Below, piece after piece: positions 24,349 through 36,056 of a stretch of DNA of 64,000 nt. Below the pieces are notes generated by a model. It searched no databases, was not told the origin of the DNA, and was given only the letters and a program-made list of their open reading frames with translations. The stretch is taken from positions 2,728,001 through 2,792,000 of the forward strand of contig BJKQ01000007.1 of NCBI GenBank assembly GCA_006538405.1. The letters are read 5' to 3'. Source of the DNA: Hansfordia pulvinata (Eukaryota > Ascomycota > Sordariomycetes > Xylariales). Position 1 is the first letter of the stretch. Every line of letters begins with the position of its first letter. Made by a program: the position numbers and the translations under genes.

Positions 24349-24932
24349 TCATCGGTCGCCGCCGAAGATGCTGAAGCGGAAGCGCCCTTTGCTCTTCCCC
24401 GACGCCTTGCTGATCGACTGCGTCGAGGCCGCCCGCCGGTACGTGGACGGGCCGTGGTCGTCGAGGTCATCTTCGTCGTCGCTATAGTCGTCCTCGCCGT
24501 GCAGGCTGCGGGGCCGCTGCTGCTGTTGGAGCTGCTGCTGCTGCTGCTGCATCTGGGCGGTGGTCTGGTGGGACGCGCCGGCTCCGGCGCCGGCAGCAGC
24601 AGCGGCCGAGAGCTCGCCGCGCATGGCGCGCTCGACGTCCTGGTGCTGGCGGCGGTACTCGTCGTGCTTGGCCTTGGCGTCGAGGTAGAGCGACTCGGTC
24701 TCGGCGCGGCGCTGCTGCAGGGCGCGGATCTCGTCGTCGAGACGGGACATGGTCTCGGACTTGCTGTCCATGATGGCCGCGTACTCGTCGACCTTTTGCT
24801 CGAGCGGCTGCAGCACGCAGTTGAGGACGCTCGGCGTCTTGAGGCGCTGGATCCCCGAGGCGGCACCGACCATGCTGGCGGGCTCCACGGGCGGCAGGGG
24901 CCCATCGGGGTCTTCGGGCAGCTGCAGTTGTC

Positions 24933-24967
<35 letters not shown>

Positions 24968-25581
24968 GGCGGTGGCGGGTGAGAATCGCGCTGGGCCGGA
25001 GCCATATGGGAGGGGCCTTGGGGGGCGGGGCGACCGGAGCGGCGGGCGTTCTGGCGCTGCTCGCGGGCCGGGTCGGGCTTGGAGGTGAGCATATCCTCGG
25101 TCTTGGAGCTGGCGCTGTCCGAGTAGGAAGGGGGCCGGGCTCTGCTGCTGCTGCCGTTTGCTCTCTGGGAGCGGTCGGGCATGTTGTGGGAAGGGGGGCC
25201 GCCGCTCATGTTCATGTTGTTGTTGTTCATGTTCATGTTCATGTTGGGGGGAGGTCTGCCGCCGGGGCTGTGAGGGCTGAGGTCCTGGGCGACGGTCGAG
25301 CCTTGCCGGCGATGTTTGGAGTGCTGAGAGGGCAGGCCGGCGTGGGAGGAGGCCGATCCGGAGGAAGGGGGCTGCTGGTGTTGAATGCGGGCGCCGGCGT
25401 TGGCCTGGCCTCTGTTGGAGTCGAGAAAGTCGTAAAAGTCGCCGTGGGAGTCAAAGCGGAAGCCAGCGGGCTGCTTGGCGCCCGTCATGATGGACAGGTC
25501 GTCCGGGTGCTGGGGGCGTGGCTTGCTGCCGGGGCCCGGGGGCGCGTGTATCATGGCAGGGTACCGGTCGGTTGCGTTCAT
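24349..25581 (-). CDS. Conserved-type hypothetical protein, Gln-rich with coiled coil
   Basis: A 410-residue, single-exon protein that I cannot assign to a named family. The N-terminal half is disordered: Pro/Ser/Asn-rich with an Asn-Met repeat (about residues 113-125) and a poly-Gln run of ten (CAG/CTG tract at about 24937..24967). Residues about 245-320 form a well-ordered amphipathic helix (LKTPSVLNCVLQPLEQKVDE onward) with heptad-like spacing, likely a coiled coil. A second Gln-rich stretch and an acidic patch (DDYSDDEDDLDDHG) follow. The basic C-terminus ends GRFRFSIFGGDR, which looks like a conserved peptide motif. The ATG at 25581 is the first in frame. It is probably a cytoplasmic or nuclear scaffold-type protein, but this is a guess from composition. 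Confidence 0.7.
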
Positions 25582-28500
25582 GGTTGTGGTCTGTGCCGTG
25601 TGTCACCTCGGGGCGTTTCTATGTGGTTGCTATGTGGTATCGGGGGATCCGTCTCCCAGTGATCTGATGGTGGTTCAAGTATGTGGTGTGAGCTCTGGAG
25701 GCCAGAGAGCTAGAGTATAACAAGAGAGGAAAAGGATGAGAGAAAAAGGAGAGGGAAGAGAAAGAGAAGCCGGAGAAAGTCAAGACCGCAGACGGGGCAT
25801 TGACGCGGGCTGGGAAATCAAGTCAAATCAAACTTCGCTGGGCGGACAGGAAAAAGCAGGTGGTGGGTGTCGCAGCTCGCGATCAATGCATTGACGACCG
25901 ACTGGCCGGCCCAGGATTACGAGTATTCCAGCCCGCCCACCTGCCTGCCTGCCTACCACCCAATACATAGTACATGTAGGTACGGGTAGCTGCCGCGTAC
26001 TATAAGCCAGAGACGCGCAATGGATCGATACGATACGGTAAGGCGACGGCGGAATGGGCCCAGGCGGACCCCTAACCCAGCTGGGCCCAGCCCAGCCCAG
26101 CCCCAACCTCCCGACTATCCGTCGCCCGCCCGTCCTGGCCACTAAAGAAACGGGGCTCGTCCGGGGCTTGCACGCCCGCCCAGCCACCGCTTTTGTGCCC
26201 GCGACCCTGGCCCCTGCCATTGTCCCATTGTCCCCGTCATCGCAGCCCAAGCACCCCGAATCGAAACTACGGCAGAAACACAAACTGTCCGACGTTCGAC
26301 TCGGCCGTGGCAGTCTAGGTGGGAGGCCTGAATTCATGACCACGTCAGGTTCTATCATGTTCCATGGGGGATTGACTCTGGATGTCAATGGTGCGACTGC
26401 GGGCACCGGCCGGCCGGTGTCTTCAGGTACTCGTATCCACGGCACGGCAGGTGCCTCTCCACGCCTCTCGTACCTGCCTCATGCTGCACTGAACGGGAAG
26501 GAGATACCAGACTAACAAATGTGCAGTGCACGGCGTCAACGGCTCGTACATCGCTACAGTCTTCGCGCGACCACATCACGTACTTGCACACATGTGCGAG
26601 CTGGGACTTGCACAGGTAAAGAGGGGCCCAGCGTCCTGCATATCATCTGCTCGTGTTGACTTGAAGACGTTGACGCTGCATGCATTGGTATCTGGTATCT
26701 TAGTGGTTGCTGGCTGAGATGGAGAGGTGCGGATCGCCTGGGCGGAACCGCAACATCCCGGATGTTCGAGGTTATACGTGCAACTCTCGTGTACACTGAC
26801 CCAGGTGTGATCTCCGTGAGGTTCTAAGTACATTTGATGTCGCATTTTGAAGCTGATGTGCTTACCGTATGGGCTCGCATTGTCAACTGCCTTGGCGATC
26901 TCGACGGGCAGGTACGCCGCCGCCTGGTCCTGCCCCTTCTTGATCTCTCTCCCAGTGCACTTTGCTCTCCAATTTCAATCCTGTTAGGTTCACTGTTACG
27001 ACCACTTGTGCAGCACGGTACTCATACCTCGGCCAGAAGTGAAGCATCCATCCGTAAGAACTCACAACCTCGATTCTGGCTGGGCGCCGCACGCATCTGT
27101 CCCCCGCTTCTCGCCCTTGAACACCACTCGCAACTGATGAGGCTGCTGCATCCAGCCCCTCACCGCCAACGATGGACTCCTCCAATGCACGCACGCCATC
27201 GTGCTCCATGCGCCACCCGGCCGGCAGATACGAGAGCCCCGATGGTCGAAGCCCCCGTCATTGGCTGATTTGCATGCGCTGTGGTGTCGTGAAGACGCCA
27301 GATTCCGCTCAGACGCATTCATATCCGATATACAATATGACGGAGTCTAGAGGGAGTAGATAGATGACATATGTGTTGTGGTCGCATGAATGTTGAACAA
27401 TGACGACCTCCGCCCGCAATGACTTGTCCTCATCGACTCGACTGCTTCCACGGTCCGACCTCATACCAGGGAAGAGGATGCATCCAATGTTCAGGCTCAG
27501 GTCGGGGGGTCGTCGACACAGAGCACTTGAAAGACCGACGGGCCCGTTGCCGAGGAACAGATGAGGTGCGCAAGAAAATGGTGGCGGAGAGGACTGCTGG
27601 GTTGGCGGGCTGCAAGACAGTAAGGGTTGTGGTGAAATAGGCTTGGAAGTTGGCGCACGGAAAGCACTGAGCCCCAGTGCCTTTCATTGCGACAGTAAGG
27701 TCAAGAGGAGTCTCGCCAGAAGATAAGCTCGCATCCAGAGACTCTGCCAGCGAAGACCAACGTCTTGCAAGAATGCAGACCGGGGGCCTTCGTTATCCAG
27801 CGCTTCGAGTGGCTCGAACTCAAGCCATGAGTATTGCGGTCCCGAAGCCGCGTTGACGACATACGATACCGATGCCTACGCCAGGTATGTCAATTAGAGT
27901 TCGACATGCCCTGATAGATTGCGCTATATTCTTAAGCACGGCCACTTGGGCGACGCAAGTCTATCAGTGTACAATCATTGGGGCCGACGCCCAATGCGTT
28001 TCGTCTAAGAAAGACTTCTTTGGGCAAGAGCATTCACAGCTTGAGAACCCTATCCTGATAGGCAGAGACGACAAAGCGCCGGGGAAGACGGAGATGCCTG
28101 GCCGTGTGCTCGTCACCACCGGTTGCAGCGAGACGATAGAGCGGGCAGGTGGAAAAGCCAGGGTTAAATCCAAGGTGACCCAGAGGCGGAAGCACCCAGC
28201 AGTCTGCCAAGGTCACGGACGGCGGCGATGTTACCACAGCCGAGCGTACCACATGCGACAAACACATCAAAGGCTTCAACGCGAGTAATTAGGTAAGTAA
28301 AACACGTTGCGGAACGTATAGTGTAGCCACGCTTTGAGAATACGTCACGGTGTGTCGGTAGGTATTCGTTGCAAATTGGACATGATCAAATGCGTCGTGA
28401 ACACGGCCGATATTCTTGTCGCGGATCAATCCCCTCATCGCAACGAACTGGAGATTTCTGAAGATGATTTCATATTTGGTACTCGCGGATCCGTAGGAAA

Positions 28501-28743
28501 AGGCGCGGCTGGTAGCCTTGCGGTGAAGGTAAAAGAAATAAGGGGTATCATAACGCGTCAATCTCTCCGGACATCCCGTCCTTCCCATAACTCCCGACGG
28601 CCGCTGCAGAGGACGGCGTCATCACATGTAGATAGTAGTCCACCAGGCTCCACCAGAATGGTGTCGCGCAACGAGAGCGAGAGCGAGACAAGTAAAAGGG
28701 AAAAAAGAAGAAAAAAAGATAGATCGGCTCGAAGCAAAACTCC
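25582..28743. other. Long gene-poor region
   Basis: 3.2 kb. It contains TACGAGTA at 25918..25925, TACTCGTA at 26428..26435, and an exon-like minus-strand segment at 26866..26971 that could be a gene remnant. No complete gene is supported. Base composition is closer to even than in neighbouring coding DNA. Confidence 0.5.
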
Positions 28744-30117
28744 TCAGACGATGCGCGTCGCGACCGTCCTCTCCCCCGACCCGCCCGGCGAGACGCCCCC
28801 TGGCGAGATGCCGCCGCCGCCGTCGCGCCCCGACGCCGAGTCCCTGCTCGTGCTGCCGCGGAGCAGCTCGTGGTGGTCCGCCAGGGCGGCCAGGTCCAGG
28901 TCGCTGCGGCCGGGGCCGGCGTGCTTCTGCTGCTGGCTCCTCTTGTTTCCCTTGCCGCCGCCGCTGTCCTTCCTCTTCTTCTCGTCCTGGTGGTGGTGGT
29001 GGTCCGACCCCCGGCGGCCGCCGCCGATGGTCCAGATGGTCGAGGTCGTGCGGTCGGCGAGGGCGGAGGACGACGAGGACGCCCAGGAGGATAGGGTGCG
29101 GTACCAGCTCCCCAGGACCCTGCCGAAGCCCGAGGAGGTGACGAGGGCGGGGGCGCAGGGGGCAGGTTGGCGGCCCAGAGGGCCAGCAGCATCTCCACCA
29201 TGACCCAGAAGGTCGGGTTGAAGACGCGCAGGACCAGCGAGGTCTGCTCGCCCGGGGGCGCGACGTAGCCGAAGTTGAGGCGGCCCAGCGGGTAGGTTAT
29301 GCTGAGGAAGATGAGGCGGAGGATGCTGGCGCCCGTGGAGCTGTGTGGGCGGGATGTCGGGATTAGTATATTGTGGCCTTTGCTGTGGAAGCGAAGAAGG
29401 GCGGGAAAGGGGGGTTTGAAGAGTACGGGAAGAGGGGACATTCAGGGGGGAAATGACTTACGCAAAACCCAGAAAGAAGACCAGAGACGCGCCCAGCTTC
29501 TTGGCCTTGGGCATCTGCAGGCGCCCGATGTAGAAAAAGGGCAGGCAGAGGACGATGGCGTCGGTGACGACGCTGGTGACGGAGAAGGCGAGCAGGATGG
29601 CGCCCTTGTTGCCGCAGCTGTGGAGGGAGACGGTCTGGTCGACGGCCCAGTTGAGCTCCGGGTGGGCGCCGCACAGGAAGACGTCGCCGAGGACAAAGGA
29701 GAAGGTCCAGAGGGCGACGATGGCGATGCAGATGTTGTTGACCCGGCGGAAGCTGGCCCAGATGCCGAAGATGCGGCGGTAGAAGAAGAGGAACGACAGC
29801 TTGATGAAGCCGAACGCGGGCTTCTCGATGACAATCATGGCCCAGTCGATCTTGCGCGAGCGGATGCCCGCCTGCTGCGCCGCCATCTTGCTCGTGATGG
29901 CCTCGCCGCCCGACCCCGCGATGGCGTTGTAGAACTGCATCCCCACGCAGCCGCAGGTGACGAGCAGTCCCAGCACGACGAACAGGTCGTCCAGCCCCAG
30001 CGGCGTCCTCGACGTCGTCCGGCGCACCCACAGACGCAGGCCCGTCAGCCCGATGGCCACGCCCGTGAAGGTGGCGTAGATGGGGATCACGGTGCTCGGC
30101 CCGTACAGGCTCGACAT
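28744..30117 (-). pseudogene. PTH11-like 7-TM receptor (rhodopsin domain), apparent 1-bp frameshift
   Basis: A fungal integral membrane protein of the PTH11-like/rhodopsin-domain group, putative G-protein-coupled receptors at the plasma membrane. Exon 1 (29462..30117) encodes MSSLYGPSTVIPIYA onward and most of the seven TM segments, including the conserved LGLDDLFVVLGLL and YRRIFGIW blocks. Exon 2 (28744..29340) follows a 121-nt intron and gives ASILRLIFL, FNPTFWVMVEMLLALWAANL. At a five-base G run (29158..29162, plus strand) the frame is lost. One more base would continue it into CAPALVTSSGFGRVLGSWY and a polar His/Lys/Ser-rich tail ending at TGA 28744..28746, for about 417 residues. In the unshifted frame the tail becomes Pro/Arg/Ala-rich and unlike the family. 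Other broken genes here suggest a consensus error, so the real gene is probably intact. Confidence 0.8.
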
Positions 30118-33100
30118 GTTGGCGGCTGCTGCGGAGAATGAAAACAAAAACAGCCCCCCCTTGTATGCTCGACAGGTCGCTTCTTGTTGCTTGGACTTGC
30201 TGCTTAAACAGCCAAAGCCAGAATGTAAGAGCAGAGGGGACGGGACGGAAGCTACCGAGTCTGACAGACCGAGGACCAGCTCGGACAGCTCCAGTGGAGG
30301 TGTCGGGTCATAATGTATACTTGCCTTTCTCCAGGTTCAGGATTTTCAGCCGCCTCAACTCGGGGGCATCGAGGCACGGGACCGGAGAAAGCTTGCTGCC
30401 CACCAAGGGGCTATGGAGAGAGAGAGAGCAGGCGGGCGATGGGGTGGCGCCTATCTGCCACGGTGCCACCCCTTGCCAGTGTGCCCTGTCAGCGTGACGA
30501 TGTCCTAGACACGAAGAGTGGTGCTCCGGAGTCATGTCTGGTTCTATTTTTACTCCTCCCGACAAGGGCGCCTGTGTATACTGCTCCTTCGCTCCCACAG
30601 TTCCGAGCAGTATAGACAGGGGACGAGCCGCGTGCTCCCCACACGGCGGATGAAAACCGGGGGCGGCAGGAGAGCGGCCGACAGCGACGACGACACCCGC
30701 GACTTCTCCGTACTCACTTACGAGGTCAGGGAGGAGAGCCACGGCCGAGCTCGTATCATTCGGGACCTGGGCAGCGCATGGAGGGAGAGGCGGCCACGCA
30801 GGTGGACGTTGTAATAGGCCTGCCCCGCTAGCCAAAGACGATATCTGTGCGGGTCGTGCCCGCGTCGTCCCTATAGGGCTGCGTCCCTGTCGCCTTTTGC
30901 AGGGGTCGGATTGGACCGACGCCGCGTGGGACTGGGGCTCGACTCGCCACTCCAACACCCGGTCCTCATCCTCGGACCCGTGTGGGAGGGAGGTACGAGT
31001 ACTCGTGGGCCACGCTGGCTCTGCGATATGACAAATCGAGACTGCAACACCGTGCTGACTCGATGCTGCGCCCTGATGTGGCTTTTTCGGATGCCACCCT
31101 CTGTGTCGCGTCGCCGCTTAAGACGTCGTCGCCTACAGCCCCCCCGGTGACTGTCTGCGAGACTGCGAGACTGCGAGACTCGAGACTGCGACGACGAGGA
31201 GACGAGCAGCCGGTGCCGCGCCCGGCGCTGAGTAGGAACAACTAGTCTCGGTGCATGGCCGGCTCGGGCCTCTTTGGGGGCCGCGATTCTGGGATAGGTG
31301 TGCTCATCACCTCAGCCCCGCGAAGCCACCATCAAGATCGACCGTCGAGCTGCCGAGCGGGTGTGGGCGAATGACAGGGCCCGCGCAGACTTCGACTAGT
31401 GCAAGCTGCGTTCAATAGTCGCGGCAGGGTTTCTTCGGGCCGTCGAGGGCGACTCGGGTGTGAGTGTGAGCACTCGATCACTCACTCACTCACTCGCTGG
31501 CTCGCTCGCACGCTCGCTGGCTTGCCCTCTCATTTCGCTGTTGCTCCCTGGCACCACCCGGCGAGACCCGGTGCCCTGCCTGGCCCGGGCACCTTGGGCT
31601 TCGACTGAGACAAGTCTCGTCTTGGGTCAAGCATGGGGCGGAATGAGCAAGATGAAGAGAAAATCCTTTGCCCGCGACTCCAACAGCTGCCCCCGGCGGG
31701 CGACAGGCCCCGTTCAAGGAATTTTCTAGTCGTTCCGGCCGAGGGCCTAGCTCCGTAGGGGTCGTCTTGGGCACGACGAGGACACCGGACACGGGTGCGC
31801 AGTCTCGATGCCGCAGACGTAATTTCGTGTTATTCTTGGAAACAAGGTCTGGCAGCTCTGGAGATTGGCGAGAACCCCGTTGCAACGGGTGGCTTGGACC
31901 AGGCTGCGGCCAAGTAGCCCCCAACAATGACGGGCCCCCCTCGCTTGCGCGAGCTCTCCAACTTTCATGCGTCCACAACGGCGAGCGGATAGCCAGCCGG
32001 AAGCGGGGAGGGGCCCTGGAGCGACTCCATCATTCTTCACGAGTCCCTGCTCGCTTTCCGAGGGTGGATAGCCGGTCAGGTGTGCGGCTTCTCTCCACGG
32101 TATCGTGTCGCGGCCGAGTGAAGTGTGGATAGTGAACAGTGCTCACCGCCCCCATTTGACGCCTGCAAAGGCGACGACATCATATAGTGCGGCCCCGCAA
32201 GACCTAGCTTCGGTATTGGATCGCCGTGACATCGTCGCGGCTTATTGGGGCGCTGTGATTTGCTGCACGCCGCGACGCCGATGGCCATGTCTGGTACGCC
32301 GTACGAGTGTGCCGCGCGTGGTGTGGGGGCGAAACCCGACCTCCAAGTTGCACTCGTCCGTCGTGGGCCCAGGCCTCCGCTGCCACTCCGGTGGCATACA
32401 CGGGTCGGGCGGGCGACCAAAGTCGCTGTTCGAGGAGGGTCTCATGCGCGTAACCGCAACCGCAACCGCAATCGCATCTCCATCTCCTATGCCTCAGCTC
32501 TCGACGGAACGCTGACAAGAAACCATCGCCGACGGGACCGAGCAAGACACCTGGCCAGCTATAGAGGCTGCCAATGTGAGGCTGAGGAGCCTCCGCCGCC
32601 AACACAAGACAACTCCAAGTCAAGCCTCCATCATCGTCAGCAGCACCCGACCAAGTGACAAAAGTATCACGTCGGACGGACAGCCGCAGGTGGATGGCTG
32701 GAGCAGTCGAGATACACAACGAAGCCGCCAGTCCGTCAACTCAGCCCCGTTACAACGTCAAGCACGCCAGTGAACGTCCAGCGGCATGCCCTGGACAGGG
32801 AATACGGCTGCTCGGCGTCACATTGTGCGACGGGATGGTGCCGACTCTGGCGAAGACACGACCCGTTGGGGCTCAAGGTGCTACCCAGATCCGGCTGCCT
32901 GCTCCAGGACCACATGAGCCGGAGATCCTTTCCTGGCTGTACCTTGAGTGACGTTGATGGTCCAGATGGGTCAGCTTCAAGTACGGAGTAGCTGCTGGCA
33001 CTCCACACAATTGGCCCAACACCGGCGCGGCTTACGGTGATGATAAGCTTTTGCCTGCCGACCCCAGTCTCCGGATAGGGTCGACACTAGGTCCGGACCG

Positions 33101-33531
33101 GGCGGCCTAGATCTCGTGTGGCTGACGTGCCTCGAGGCAAATGCACGGATCAAAAGTACAAGGGCTGCCTCTTCCCCATAGGAGCCACGAAAACGTCTGA
33201 TGCGAGTCCTGGATGCTTCGTGTCGATGGCTAAGCGTTGTATCCCGCCATATTAGCACGAGACCTGTCCAGAATTGGTTCCGTGGAGAATACACCCTGCA
33301 GAGCTGTCAGCGTCGTCTCGAATGAATGCTCGCGCCGTCGGGTTGTCTCCAGGACCTTTCCCGGTTCGCAGAGCTAATCGTCAAGACTGTCACTGGCCCT
33401 ACCTGGCAAGTTACCTGCATTCATGGTGTTTGGGGCCGGGTCTTCAAAAGTAATGGTTGTGATAGTGTTGTGGCCAGAGAAGCTACCGTGGCTCATACTG
33501 GCCACTCGTTGTTACATTGGGTGGATTATTC
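30118..33531. other. Long gene-poor region
   Basis: 3.4 kb between the PTH11-like promoter and the SF3A3 3' end. It includes TACGAGTA fused to TACTCGTG at 30994..31007, a short GCGAGACT repeat near 31157..31190, and a CACT repeat near 31475..31495. Many overlapping open frames on both strands lack domain or codon support. Confidence 0.5.
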
Positions 33532-35129
33532 TCACAACAAGCCCTGCTTTTGCAGATCGTAGTAGACCTTTTCGGGCATCACGTTGCCCTCGGCGTCCTC
33601 CATCTGAATGACGCTACCATCATCAACCTTGTCCTTGCGCTTCTCCTTCTGGATCTTCTCCCAGAGCCGCAGAGCCTCGTCGATGCCCGTAATATCACGG
33701 AAAAGGGCAGTACTGGTAATCCCTAGGCACTTGAGCCCGTAGATGTGGCGGGCTTCGTTAAAATGCTTGTCGAACGCGCGGCGGCCCATGTAGACGAAGT
33801 TGCCACAAACCTCGCAAGGGAACTCCACACCCAACCCGTGCAGCTTGTACAGCCAGAACGGAATCGGTTTCCCATCCCATGCCAACGGCAGCTTGAGCGG
33901 GTTGTAAATTTTATCGTCGTCATCGCCCTCCTCGGCTTCCTCGGTTTCGGCCTGCTGGCCCGCACTGGGAGCAGATGCGCTGAACAGATTTTCCAGCTCC
34001 TGTTGCCGCTCGCGTTCCGTCATGCCCTGCTTACGCTCCACGTTGACCCGCGAGTCACTCCGCTCGGTGCTCATGGCGCCTGCCAGGCGTTTGACTCTGA
34101 ACTCGCGCTCCGCGATGGCGCGTTCTTTTGTCCGTGTTGCTGAGGGGCCGTTCTTCGACGCCCCGTCCCCCGATGAGGCAGATGCCCCCTGTCCTTTCTC
34201 GGCCGCAGCTCTCTTGTGTTTTTTCCCCGACAAGTGTCCCTCAAACACATTCTTATTCTTGAACTCCTTCTCGCAGGCATCACACCATACGGCATCCGCA
34301 GTCGAAGGCTGCTGGGGAGTGCCGTCGGATTTCGAGGCCGGCTCTTCGCTCTTCCACTCCGGTAAGTCGTCGCTTTCCCACGCAGTCTCGAACTCCTTGT
34401 CCCAGTCGGCAATGGTTCGGTCAATGTTTTCCAACGGCCGGGTCCTCCTCATGAAGGACTCGAGGTCGAGTGCCAATTGGCCGACGTATTTGAAATATTG
34501 GTCCGTGAGCTTCTCCGGGCGTTTCAGGCCGGCAGCGCCAGGTGCAAAGTTGTCGAATTGCTCCAGGTATTGCAGGTAGCTGAGGCGCTTTGCGTTGGGA
34601 AGGTTGAGGAAAAGCTCGTGGCATGTGTGCAGGTCGAAGAACCGGCCGAGGGCCTCCTCGCCGGTGAATATGGAGTCGACAATGGACAGCTGAGCAGGGT
34701 CGGCATCGGCACCCTTCTTGGGGCGATAGGCTCGTTCGAGATTCTCGACGGGCTCGTTGGGGTATTTTGCGTGGAAGGCCTTTACGTCGCCAAGCTGCTT
34801 GTAGAACTCTTCCATGGGATCGCCCGAGCCGATCTGCTGGATTTCACGGGACCTAGCGCCGTCGGCATCGCGGTAAAGATTGAGGAGCTTGGTGGACTGG
34901 GAGGATATGCGGTCAAGAAATTGCGAGATCTGATGGTCGCGCGTCAGGCGGTCGCGAATCTAGAGATTAAGGGTCAGCAGGCTCGTTGGGGGAGTGCGGC
35001 GCGACATGGGCGCGTCGGAAACAAGGTGGCGAGACTCACATGCTTCGGCTCTTCGCTTATGCGGTCGGCGATGCCCTGTTCGAGGCGCTCGAGGTCCTCC
35101 TGCAGAAACCTCTGCTCCTCGAGAAGCAT
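33532..35129 (-). CDS. PRP9: Splicing factor 3a subunit 3 (SF3a60/Prp9)
   Basis: A 505-residue subunit of the SF3a complex, part of the U2 snRNP needed for prespliceosome assembly in the nucleus. Exon 1 (35040..35129) encodes MLLEEQRFLQEDLERLEQG onward. An 80-nt intron is followed by exon 2 (33532..34959) starting IRDRLTRDHQISQFL. Length matches human SF3A3 (501). The central U1-type C2H2 finger reads WCDACEKEFKNKNVFEGHL, and the C-terminal finger lies in FPCEVCGNFVYMGRRAFDKH with the conserved HIYGLKCLGI after it. An acidic linker with FETAWESDDLPEW lies before the first finger. The start is the only ATG giving the conserved N-terminus. It is transcribed divergently from FAL1 across about 930 bp. 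Confidence 0.93.
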
Positions 35130-36056
35130 GGTGATTGTCGCGGGCGGACGAGACTCGCGATAATCAGGTGTGTGCTGTTATCGGGTGATGATGGTGAGAT
35201 TGATGCGCGATGCAGTAGGTAGCGAACTCGGTGAGCGGCAGTAGTTGGCGGTGGAATTGGTGATGTGAGGATATGTGTAAGAGGACGGGGGCTGTTGCGA
35301 AGCGACCAGACTGTCCGCGAGTGAATGCTTGCTTGGTGCTGGTCTCTGGCTGCGCGCGAGGCTTCCTGTGGAAAATTGGAACAAGCTGGAGTCAACGCCC
35401 AGCGACGCGACCGGGCCAGGCCTGGTCTACAGCTCGTTTGTACTGCGAAGTACTTCGCGACAAGACAGGCTTGAGTCGCGCAGGTGGACTGGCTCAAGGT
35501 ACTCGCAGCTACTGGGCTGGCGATCCTGAGCTTTACTAAGATAGATGGATCGCTATGGAGACCGTCTGCGTTCTGGGGAAGCCCCACATGAGCGCCACCC
35601 ACTATGTAGAACCACTGGTGGCATGTCGTGGATCGCGAGCTGCCACCCGCGTGCCACCATAGTATTGAACATCTGTATGCCGACGTGCATGCGGGTAAGG
35701 CCACTGAAATGTCACTTCACTGCATCCTGAGGTTACCCCCATTCATGTCCGCCGGGTGAAACAAAGATCTTCAGCTGCCATGCGCACACCCGACCGCCAC
35801 TCTGGGCTCGCAGGTACGCTGTATGGATTTCGGCCCGTGACCTCAGTCAGATATATGCACTGGTCTAGGCCCACTGAATTTCTGTGCATCTCTCTCTACC
35901 AGCAGCTCGTCTCCCGTGCTTCTTCCTTTCCAACCAACACCGCCATATCGCCCGTTCGCCATTGTCGCTCTTGCGCACCTCTGAATCAGTTTCCGCCCGC
36001 CCACCCGATCGCGCACCCTCCGAAATACGATAAGCAGAATCGTCCCTAGTGCCAAG
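35130..36056. other. Divergent promoter region of PRP9 and FAL1
   Basis: 0.93 kb separating two RNA-processing genes that point away from each other. No coding frame of note. Pyrimidine-rich stretches lie just upstream of the FAL1 ATG. Confidence 0.6.

Noticed and set aside
24454..25662. 402-codon plus-strand frame over the Gln-rich gene
   Set aside because: Shadow of CAG/CTG tracts giving poly-Leu; the minus frame has a coherent coiled-coil protein with an ATG.
30308..30958. 216-codon minus-strand frame in the gene-poor region
   Set aside because: Low-complexity composition and no recognisable motif; overlapping plus-strand frames are equally good.
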